NCBI GenBank assembly: GCA_031841125.1
Contig: CM063109.1
Span: 10,144,321-10,208,320, forward strand
DNA: 64,000 nucleotides
Direction: 5' to 3'
Origin: Acanthococcus lagerstroemiae
Lineage: Eukaryota; Arthropoda; Insecta; Hemiptera; Eriococcidae
The notes under the pieces: generated by a model
What the model saw: the letters and a program-made list of their open reading frames with translations, nothing else
The model's database searches: none
Told to the model about the DNA's origin: nothing
Position numbers and translations under genes: made by a program
Shown: one piece after another, positions 34,801 through 46,800 of the stretch
How the letters are laid out: each line of letters opens with the position of its first letter
Position numbering within the stretch: position 1 is the stretch's first letter

Positions 34801-37800
34801 TAAACGACTTCTTAATTCTTACAGACTCGCTATCAGCTCGCCTATGCATACAACATTTCCACAAAATGAAACAACTCCCATCTCCCAAAAGACAGTACAA
34901 ATGATATCGTCCTCAAACAAAGAATTCACTCTATGTTGGATCCCGTCCCACTTTAACATTCCTCAAAGCGACATAACTGATAAAACAGCTAAACTTTCCT
35001 TGAACATTTTTCCAGCCATTAACATTCCAATCCCGATATCAGACGTAAAAAAAATCAATAAAGCATTCGTGCACAAAATCCTTCCAACGACACTGGGACC
35101 AAGTCCCACCAACTAACAAACTAAATTCCATAAAAAACACAGTTCCCTCCTGGAAACCCTCCTATCGAAAGTCCGGAAAAGACGAAGTAATACTTTTAAG
35201 ACTAAAAACTAAGAACTGGACACTCCGCTCTCACTCAAAGCTATATCTTGAACAAACTACTCCAACCTATCTGTGATACATATAATACTCCTATCTCTAT
35301 TAACCACACAATTTCCCAATGTCCAAAATTCCAATCCCAGCGAAACACACACATCCCAAATTCAACACTAGAATCCCTGCTCTCCGACGATCACACCCGA
35401 AACCTTAAACTCATATCATTCCTAAGAGCCACAAACCTTTACTCCAAAATGTAACCCATACAGTCTTCACGTCTCCAGCCAATTGTCTGTGCATGACGTG
35501 GCTACCCCCTCCCCCTAAAAAAAACACAAAAAACAGCCCTCTTCTTCGAGATTAATTTTAAAACTCTTCCAGACTTTTCCAAGGCTCTTTGACTTTTATT
35601 AAGGTTCTTTCAGATTCGGTAAAAATTTTCCAACACTGGTCCCGAGATCTCATCAAGATTCTTCCAATTTTCCAACCGTAAGAAAACAATTCGATAACAA
35701 ATACAACATCAAGCGAAACTGGTTTTCAATTGGGAAGACTTACAGCATTTTATTAATGTCCCAGAGACAAGATGAATTCTTACAAACTGGCTCGGGATTT
35801 AAGACGTTTCCAGGCTTGTTTAAGGTTTACTACTTATCCTCAAAATTTTGTGCCATTCGCTCCCAAACTCTTCCCTCAGTAATTCAAACTGTGAAGCAAA
35901 GTCAAATGCGCCATCTTCAGACATGTGTTCCTAACATGGCACACTTTTATAAATGTTCATTGAAGACTTCTTTAGAGCTCACATATGAAAGGTTCTTTTT
36001 TTCTAATTTTTGCTCTCAACCCGAGTCCTGAAATCCGCCCTTTCGAGCATTACCTCAGAAACGCCGGGGAGGCTGTTAGGGCTGTCTTAGCCCTCTCTTC
36101 TCTCCTAGCCGAAAAACGAGCCTAGGTCGAAATATAGCGAGTTGCTACGTGGGCTCGAACCTGGGACCACCGGATTCCGAGACTAGCGCGCTATCCACTC
36201 GGCCAACCAGACCCCCCCCCCCCTCTCATTGACGGGTATTCAAGATGCTTTCAGATTGGTCTACGGTTCTTTAAAACGGCTTATTTAGGATCATACGACT
36301 TGTTTTCTACCCCTGAGTTCTTTCGCGACTTCTTCAAGTTTTACTAACGCTCGTCAACATCCGTTTGAGACTCGCTGAGACTTCCGGGCGACCCCCCCCC
36401 CCAGATTCTTTCAGACTGTAATTAACTCTTGCGTCACTTCAAGACTCTTCCAATCTTTTTCACATTTTCAAGACTCTTTTGAACCTTTTCTATACGAGTC
36501 CGGCTTCAATGTCATCCTTAATTTTTTCCAGTGTTCCTTCCCGCTTTCTTTCATTTCTTTTTTTATTTCTTCGGTTCAGTTTCTCAGTTTCCAGACCCGA
36601 AGAGCGTTTCCTAAAGACTGGCTGTTTTTGTTCACCATGTTTCAATACTACCTATACACCTGACAGTCCATTAAAGAGCTTACTGACTGCCAGTCTACCT
36701 GACTGACCGACAGATTGCCTATCCATCTGTTTAATCAGACTGACTAGTCTGGAGGCTAGCAAGTTGCGTGATTGTTTTCCGATTTCCCCTTTTCTTTCTT
36801 TCTTTCTTCAATCAACCCGACTATTTATCTGTCAAGATGGCGAGACAGCTGACTTGACTGTTATGCTTCTCGGTGTGTTCGACTTTTCACCTAATTTCTT
36901 TTTCAGCAGCCCAGAGAAGTCTTCGTCCAAAACAGGAAACCCAGTATGTTGGATCTCGGAGTTCGGCACAAAGACATCTAATACGCAGAATGTTGGAAGT
37001 GACTCAGATCTTGTCTCCTAGCTTAGTTTTCCTCACTGAGAGGCGACCGCCTGCATGACTGTTTACCATTTCTATTTTTTCTGTTCGACAGTCTACCTGG
37101 CTGACGAGATACTCGTAGTTGATTAACTGCCTACTTTTAGGACTTTCTTATGGACTGCCTGGCTCATCGGCGGTCTCTCGGTCAGACCGGAGAGAGAACG
37201 ATCGAGTATAAAGGGCACGAGAACCGGTACCCAGGCAAGCAACCGAAGATAACTTTTTGGGTCTATCTCTCAGTTTCTACGAAGCTCAGAGTAGCAAATT
37301 TGTGCCTGCGATGACAAGGTAGGAGAGATACTCAGATCAGGTGGTTTGATATACACACAGGAAGATACTTACACTTGTTCCAATGCTTTGTCTATACCAT
37401 CGACCTCGATCATGTTCTTCACATTCGACTTGAAAGGTGGTTTAATCCGGGGCTCAACTGTACCTACGAAGGATACAAGGTCAGTATTGAAAATGCACGT
37501 CGAAATACCAGAAAAATTCGCGATCATTAGCCATTACTTTTAACTTGAGGTTTTAACAACTGTGGAACAGTGAATGGAACCGGAATGTTATTGTTTTTCA
37601 GAAGACCAGCGAGTCGAACCAGAAAAGCGTCGCTAGGTGGAACATCTTCTTCTTGCATCTGGGTCCACAGTGCCGATGCCTTTTCGAAGTCGTTTGCTTC
37701 AACTGTCAAGACATAATCGATGTTGTTAGAATAACGCAGACTCGAACCATATTTTCACTTCTTCGGTTCACAAATTGAAATCGACAAAAATTAGGATACG

Positions 37801-40800
37801 TACCATACACGGACAATAAACTGTCATAAATTATACTTCGATCGACGAAATTCATATCTTTTGTGAGTTCTAAGAAACTGCGCAGATATTCCTCAGACTT
37901 TTCCTTCACGTATTTCCTACACGCGAGTTGCAAGCGATCCTGATTCATGCGTACGCCCGGCGTCTGCAAACAATACCTATACTTGACTAATGTTTGGATG
38001 AGATTTGAATTCAGCAGATGGTCGGCATCCAAGACACCCAAATTTTCAGAACGGGGTCGATGAGATATCGAAATCGGATTCGGCGATCTTTTAAACCTGA
38101 TATTCGATTTCTAATGTCATGTTTTGGTCGCCAATGACCTTCGATACCTATCTTCTGATGTGAGACGGGGTGTCACGGAAGTCATCCAGTGGACAGACCC
38201 AGCTGTTTGGCGTAAATCAATACGAGATGAAAAATTACAAGAGCAATCTTACTACGCACAAAAATCAAAAACGTCATCTCTCCACTTGTGGAAGAAAAGC
38301 GAGACTACAAAGATACAAGTGTCAGGAACTATAGCTCTCACTGGAACTTGTCCAAGAAGAAGAAAAAATTGAGAAATGAAACGAATGAGATTTATATTTT
38401 ATTTGTAGGGTGTGCCAATTCACTTTTTCTTCTTCTGTAGTCCAGAGCGCTTTCGGCTGTTATGCCATCATCAGTGGAGAACGCTAAATGAGACTTGTCC
38501 CTTGTATTCCTGCGGTTTCAGCCGAGAGTAGTACCGTATGGTGAACCTGTTTAATCGTGTGCTCCTATTTGTTGTCTGTAGTTGTGCAGTCTGTCCAATC
38601 CGTGGGTGTTATGTTGTTAGCTGGAATAAGTTCTCGCTTTGGAAGTTAGTTGTAATGTTTATTAGGTTGTATCGTTTTGTTTTAGCCTTTAATATTTCTA
38701 GTTGTTCTTTCAATTTTCTTTTTCTTGTGTTGTTTTCTACGTGTAGGATTTCGTACTTTTCTGTCAATTTGTCATTATCATGTCCCTGATCATTGCAGTG
38801 TTTTTCAAACAGTGATTTGTCACAAGTTAGCTTCTGTGATTTTTCATGTTCTTTGATTCTGGTTGTGAATTTCCTGTCTATTTCTCCTATGTAGGTCAAG
38901 TCACAGTGTTCACAGTCCAGTCTGTATACTTCACTACTGTTGTTTCTGTTTTTGGTTTCTGTTTCGTCATTGCTTATTTGTTTGATCAGAGGTAGTCTAT
39001 TTTTGATTCCGAGTTTTATGTTGTATTGGTTGAAGATTTTTTGTATTTTGTATGTATGCGTTCCTTCCTGTGAATCGTATTGCTCCTCCATATCTGTCTG
39101 CTTTTGTGGTTGTTGGTTCAGTGTCTGTGCTTTTTAGTTGTGTTAGTTTGTTAATTATTCTGCTTACTGTTTGTAGTTGGTATTTGTTGTTAATTGCTAT
39201 TGTATTTATTTAATTTTGTTGATTTCTGTTATTCTGAGGTTGTTGTCGTTTAGTATGTTGACTGCTCCGTGGCATTAGTTGTGTAGTGCTGCCATTTTGT
39301 GTTTTTGATGGTGGAATAAGTCTTTGGGTATTATTGCGTCAGTGTGGATGGGTGTTCTGTAAATGTTGTAACATATCCTTTGTCTTTTATTTGTATTGTA
39401 AGGTCAATGTAGTTGATGGTCTTGTTGCCTTTTTCCATTGTGAACTGTATGTTGTATAAAATGTCTACACATTTTATAGACCTTTTTCAAGTCGACGTCA
39501 TACAATGAGTTACAATACTTGGTTACTGTTAGCCAAAATACCCATTGTTGCGCTAACGAACGTGTATTGACTCCCATAAGAAAACACACGGAGCAAAGAT
39601 CATTGTGTTACTACCTGAGAGCTGAGAATAAGAAATTCGTAAGAAACTGAAAGTTTAATAGCAAATGCTAAGAACCTTCTGGATTAGAAATACATATACA
39701 TACCTTTAGTTCCTAACAAATTTCTTATTTTTAAGTAGTAACATAATGATCTTTGTTTCGTGTGTTTTTCTTATGGGAGTAATACATTTGTTGGCGCAAA
39801 ACCGAATATTTTTGCGAACAGTTGACTGATTGTGTGACGTCACCAGAAAAAGGTCTATTAAATGACCGAATATGTAATTAGGCTCCAGGTATTTAATTAA
39901 ATGACTGGTTTTCTGTAGTATTTAATTAATTTTCCGACTGCAATCAGGCAGATTATAGAATGAACGTGGCGACACTAGTGTGAACGACTAAAACCTATTT
40001 TCATAAAACGTGTAAGCGAGGCTCGAGCTCCCCGAAGGACTACTGGCTGTCAAAGCATTACGATGTTCTTGAGGTAAGTCGTAAGCGAATAATTCAATGA
40101 TACGAGAATGAAAGAGCTGGAAAAGATTTAGATGTGAAAACGTTGATTCTCAATTGAGATCATGGAGGTCGGAACTGAATGAACCATGAAGCGAAGAAGT
40201 AATTCAAAAATATCAGCTGTGTTATTTTACTTGTTTTCTTAGTCTGTTACGAACATTGTGGCTAAGATGTAACATTGATCGTTCGCCCTATCGGCTAAGA
40301 ACTATCGAGGGCAGATAAATCGCAGCCTGGCGGCGAATTCAGTTTCATTCTTGTCTACCAGGACCAGGAACGTACCGATAGGGAGGGGTGTAGGGGGTAA
40401 CTCCCCCGTAGGACTTTTTCACTCAGCAGTTGGAAAAATCCAACAGGTTAAAAGTTTTTTTTTTCCTTGCTTTGATACACGGGAATTTTGAGATGAGTCA
40501 GCTAGAAAAATCCAACAGGTCAAAAGATTTTTTTTTGCTTCGATGTCACATGTTCCCCCCCCCCCCCGAAAAGCTTTTCAGCACGTCCCTGACCAGGCCC
40601 ACCTCACCAAATTTATTCTCGCTCTGAAACCTCTACGGCGGTAAACTGCTTTTCACAACCTTTGATGCCCTTTATTTCTTCATTTTACAATTTACCTACC
40701 TCATATTCGCCATTTAATTAAAGGACCAGACATTCAGTAAATTCCTAGCCACATCGTGTACATACAACATTTCTTTACAATCTGCCTAAAAGCGTTCCTC

Positions 40801-43800
40801 ATTTTATTAAATGCCTACACATTTTATTAAATGACTGGATTCCACATTTTGTCTGTAACACATTCATGGGTTTTGTACTATACATTACCTAGCTCTCAGC
40901 AAGAAATAAAAAAGATCTAACCTCGAGTATCTTTTTCGCCTGTTTGGAACGTCCACACTCCATGAGCAAGAGCGCTAAATCGCACAACGAGTTTCGTTCG
41001 CCATGAACTTTCGTGCTCAGGTCGGTGATTTTCTGCAAACTAGCGGCGTCTTCCTTTTCGATAAAATGCTTAATTAACTCGTTTTTCCACGGCGTTAAGG
41101 TGTACTTCTCGACGCAGTTTTGAAATTCGTTCAACGCGGACTCCCAATCATCTCTGGAAATTAACAGCGTATAAACTACAATCACAGTTTTACATCGGGT
41201 CTAGTGACATTAAAACGTACGTCAAATTTTCTGAATTTGGCCTAACACTGCTTGACCAGCTTCTCCAGTACTCCACCATTTTTGTGTACACCTTAGGGAT
41301 ACACACGTGAAAGAAGAAATTGAACTGCCTAAGAGTTCTGAGATTTCGAATTTTGGGCAAAACAGTATTTTTCTTTTAAAAGCTACAACTAAATACAAAG
41401 GGCTTAGCATTTCTTGACAGCTTGAACTATTTGGATAATTCACTTCCAAAAATAATCAAACAAGCAAATTATTCAGGAACAATGAAAAACTGTGGCAGAT
41501 GGATTTTCCATTTCTCCCTCGGTTACACGAGTATCGTTGGTTGAATCTCGATTCGCCCGATTATTTTGTGAAGTTCCAAGTAGCCAGGCTTAATTTCGAG
41601 GTCAGGAAGCCGAAAAGGAAATGACTTCATTAGTTTTGAAAGTGCACCGTTTCATGATCAGTTTTAGAATTGTAATTTCCACTTCTTTAGGTACTAATCC
41701 ACCGGTTTTTTTTTTTTTGGCATTTGGCAACTGCTGTAAGATCAATTTATAGGACGCAAGATGATAGTAATAATCAGTAAACACAAATGATTGGTTTTGG
41801 AAGAGGATTGTCAGATGATTAGTTTTGGAAGCATAGTTCAAAGACGAAATACTTACAAGGGAATAACAATTTTACACAGTTTTTGGGTAAACACTGCCAC
41901 TTAGCGCTTTACAAGACGAATCCATTAATGCCAACAACTCAAAACTGAAATTTCGGTTACTCGATTAGTTTTGGAAGCGGGTGCCCCATTTGTAAAATGC
42001 CCGACAGCTCACTTCAGCAGCAGACGGCCTTGCTTATATACGCTTTCATAAGAAAGGTCCCCGATGCCCTATAAGGGCCGGTGCACAAATAAGGTCCATC
42101 CTCTCTATCTCGTCATTTAAGCTCGATGTTGGAAAACTATCTCGACAGGGTGTGATGTAGAGGGTGTCTGGCAACACTGTTAAGTGCGCTGGTTACAAGC
42201 GGAAGCCAAAAAACGGTGAAATGTGGTGATTTTCAAACGCTGATGTTATTTTCATGTTTCGAGAAAACTGAAATGTATTACAAAATGTGAGGGAGATCGG
42301 GGCATAATACACTGCGGGGCATAATTGGGGTTTATGCCTCACCTAGGTAGCGCTATCACAGGCCAACGTTTTGCGGGTATTATAATCAGTTTGGGGTGAT
42401 CTATTCACGAAAATTCACCCCAAAATGATAAGAATACAAAGAACATACTGACAGTGCTGCCAAGACATCTTAGGTTCAAGTCCCGATGCAAAACGTCTTT
42501 TTTCTGCGACACGAACATAGCTAAAATATTTTCCACGCGTCCGTGGATTGGCAATACTGCGTTACGTATGGAAGTGAAATCTGAATGTTTTGCGTATCTG
42601 TGATATTTTGTGCGAAATGTGATTTTACTGGTAAAAATGAAATAGGTATTGAAAAAAGTAGTTTCCAACGAGTTTCAGAATTTTGAAATACGGTAGATGG
42701 TTATGTTAAAGTACATCCAGTTGGCTACAAAGCGCTCCATTTTAGGATTAAATTTATGCGACAAATTAAATATTTCACATTGGGTTGAAAAACATTTCCT
42801 TGCTTTTTGAGCAATATTTGAGTGATTATAACAATTATATTCACAATACACTTACTTTTGAAGACGATTATTCAATACCCTAATTTCTAGGTACACTAAC
42901 AGCAAGACACCTATTTGTTTTTCGATTTACGATTTGATAAATATAATATATAGTAGGTACGCTATTTTATCTCCTAATAGTTTTTTGATTCGCTGTACTC
43001 GTGTTTTCATTTATATAAAACGTTTCAATGTGTACTTTATACTTAAAATATTCAATACAGCAAATAATCCGATCAAATTTGGCCTAAAAAAAGTGTGTCT
43101 GCTTTATGTCCATGCAAGATCAAACACATATTTTTTAAAAAATCTGGAAGAGGCTAATTCAGATAGAAAAATCTGCTTATGCGCTTAAATAGTAACCAAC
43201 GTATGTACGTCCGATATGCCATAAGCGCTTCAAGGTTTTAATCATTTTTCCAAGTTTGAATCGCCTCTAAGTAAAACTGATTGCATTATGCCCGGTTTCC
43301 CTTAAATATTTTCTTCAAAGATGTATTATTACACGTACCCATATAATTAGCTACAATAAAGCATATTTGATTTTTTGATTACGTTTACCCCACAGCATAC
43401 CAATACGTTTGAAAACGTGATCCCCATAGTTTCCTAACAAGGCCCATTATCGTAAATTTGATTTCTAATGACATTTTTTCACTCAGACTTGGAGAAAGCG
43501 AGTAGTCCAAAATAAAGCGATAGGTTACGAAGCCACAACGTTTGTGAAAAATATATTTCCTATTACGAGTATAACGGCTAAGAAATAAGAATGTTTATTA
43601 TCAAAAATTGGCAAAAATTTAAGTAAGTAAACTAATTTCAACATCACAAAGTTCATAAAAAACGTGGGTTCATTAGGAATAGCCGTTTCTAATAAGGCTT
43701 CAAATCACTTTTTTTTTGGAACGCTTCTCCTCAGCCCTTTTTGGGTAAAAAATAAAAACGAAATGGCCATTTTCTAAAGAAAAATTAGAAGTTTCAACTT

Positions 43801-46800
43801 CTAAAAATAGTTTTTCAAAATATGAATTCTGAGGCTTTTCCAAAAACACATTTGTTGGATTTACAGGGCATCAATACCTCATATTCACAATTTGAATCTC
43901 TGACACACATAATTAACTTTCAACTCTTGTATCGAACAGTGGAGTAAAAGATGGTTAACACCGACTTACGTGACTTTCGGTAGAATCTCCTAAGGGGTGG
44001 AGGCAAGAGAGGGGAAAGGTAAGGGAGGGTTGAATCCGAAAATAAGTTAAATTCAGCGACATTAAGCAAAGTGGATGCCCTTCAGAAGCAACGCATCATT
44101 TTGGACTGATCCCCTTTACACAGCACTGCAGAAAGCCAAATTAAAAAATGATTCTTAAAATTGAAATCGGCGACCTCAAGAACCCATAAATCAACTCGTG
44201 TTTCAATTGTTTTCTTCATCAACTGTCCCCATTTTGAAGCCTCACCGAGAAGGGTCAGGAGGGTCATGCACTAACATTTCGGAACAGTTCTGCCCAAAAT
44301 TAGTATAGTTAGCTATTTGTCTCTTTTCAGCATTCTATTTTGGCTGATATAACTCAAACCTTTAAGTAAATTGCATGTCAAACCTCACCCCTCTTAAACA
44401 ACGGGTAGAAATAGTTCAATGGCCCTGAAACTTGCTAAGCTTTTCTTCTCCATGGTTTACATAAATTTAAACTGACTAAACTGCCTACTTTTCATATTAA
44501 AGGGGCTTGGCCAGTTTTCGCATCCTAATTTCAAAATTTAAATAAAATTTTTGAAATGCACAAATTTTAATTTCTGCAGTACCTTTAGTCTGGGCGAGCG
44601 AAAGCCCAGCTGTACTGGAGTACGTGCACTAGGGTGTCCGGATCTTACAAGTCACTGAAATTCGTTCCAATGGACCTAGAAACCCGCCATTAAAAATTTG
44701 AGCTCAATCTGGGGTCATTAACCCGTGGCGCTTTGACCTCGAAGTTATGTGTAATACTGAGATTTTACAAAAAACCGCGAATATCTCGGAACATATCAAC
44801 TACAGGACAAAAATGTATATAACATAAAATGTTCCTCGTTACATTTTCTATAAAAAAGATTCTATACAACTTTTTGCTAGAACGCATATTTACCGAGATA
44901 ATCGCAAAACTATGTAAAAGTTTCAAGGAATGTGGCTTTTGTTATTTTTTCATTACTCGCTAAATCGCAGTTATTTAAAAATCATTCACTTTAGGAACAA
45001 AATGCAAATAACATAAAATGTTCCTTGTTAGATTTTCTATAAAAAAGTCCCACAGAACTTTTCTTCAGAAAACAGATTTATCGAGATAATCGCAAAAACG
45101 CACGGCTGAAATATCAATTAATGTTGGGCAATGTACACTACAATATAACTTCAGTCTCTGTCTACTGGAGCAAGCACCCCAGTTTGCCCCCTCCCTCACC
45201 TGGTTGCGCCTATGACAGTTTACTGGGTACCTACTATAAAGTAGACCTCATAGTCAACAATTTACGCGTAAGATATAACATTGTGCGGTTTTAAGGAACA
45301 GTCACGTGTTCTCCGCTGTTTCCTATTCTCAAGTCCACCATACCAAGTCTTCAATGGAATCTTAGGATGCTCAAAACTCAATAAAAACAGTTTGTTAACC
45401 CTAGATCGCAAAGTTTGGTTTTCTTCAATCATTGAATTCGGAATTAGTTATGGCTCATGGATACCTAGTTAACGTTTCAATTTTACGCTCTTCGGCAAAT
45501 TTTTCATCACACTAGGGTTAGACCAACAGTCCTACCTCTTGCAAATACATACAAGCTTTTAACAACTGCAAACACTTTTGCATGTGTCCGGTTAAGCATA
45601 CCTAATGTTTATAATAGTGTCCTTAGCAAAAACTGACACTTTTCAAGTGAGTACTAATGTTTTCTTACTTGCACGAGAAATGTAACCACTTCTACACAAT
45701 CGCTGCATCAAAAGAATAGTGACACAACTGCAAATCCGATTTTTTCGAAGTTAGAATGTTTAACAGGTCGCAAAAACACTTGATGGTTACCAAGGAAGAA
45801 CGACGGAAATGTAAAACTGTAATAGAACAAACTGCCGATAGAGGGCACTTGTGTCGATCTTCCTTAGTAACCATTCAGTGTTTTTGCGACCTGTTAAACA
45901 TTCTAACTTCGAAAAAATCGGATTTGCAGTTATGTCACTATTCTTTCGATGCAGCGAACCATGTTTTTCTTCATCTCATCACTGAAGGGATGAAAATGGA
46001 CACATGCAGAAGTGTTTGCGATTGTTAAAAGTTTGTATTTGCAAGAAGCAACCCTGTCGAGAGGGATGGGGAAAGGGGGGAAATACCTCGAGCCCGGACT
46101 TTTAGGAGGGCCCGATAGTTTTAAAAGACATGAATTTCAACGCTTACGGCTACATCATACGGTACATCAAATCAGCAATCACTCCTTACACCATGAAAGA
46201 AACCTTTTATCCCGTAGTTCATAATTTTTTCCCATCTGACAAAATAAAAAATGAACTGGAAGGAGGGGGCCCGTGGAAATTCTCTCCAGGCACTCTTTTT
46301 TTCTCTACGAGACTGGCAAGAGGTAGGACGTTGGTCTGACCTTCGGGGTAAAAAATTTGCGGAGGAGCTTAAAATTGAAACGTTAGGTATAGGTATCCAT
46401 GAGCTATAACTAATTCCAAATTCAATGATTGAAGAAAACCAAACTTTGCGATCTAGGGTTAACAAACTTGTTTTTATCAAGTTTTGAGCATTCTAAGATT
46501 CCGCCGAAGATTGGTACGGTGGACTTGAGATTATGTATATCAACAATAGGAAACAGCAATTTGCCCACAGGAAACGACCCTGAATTCTGAGAACACATAA
46601 CTGTTCTTTAACAGCATAATGTCATATCTTATGCGCAAGTCGTTGACTATTGCTGATATACATACGTACATAATCCGAGGTCTACTCTATAGTTGATACC
46701 CAATAATGTCATGGGCGTGGCCAGGTGGGGAAGGAGGCAAGAGACTGAAGTTATATTGTAGTGTGCATTACCCGACATTAGTAGATATTTCAGCCAAAAA

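Larger units (their letters stand above)
33539..37560. other. LRPPRC intron 16 (4.0 kb)
   Basis: The intron contains an 81-bp perfect tandem duplication, a hAT MITE, a LINE 3' end, a tRNA-derived SINE and pyrimidine-rich CTGACTG-type low-complexity sequence at 36,400-37,200. A small missing LRPPRC exon could be hidden here. Confidence 0.6.

Noticed and set aside
37964..38041. Upstream extension of LRPPRC exon 15
   Set aside because: The frame is open, but the acceptor at TPGVRM gives the correct phase with exon 14 and the extension does not.
42455..42480. B-box-like GGTTCAAGTCCCG
   Set aside because: No A box lies at a suitable distance, so there is no support for a tRNA or SINE.
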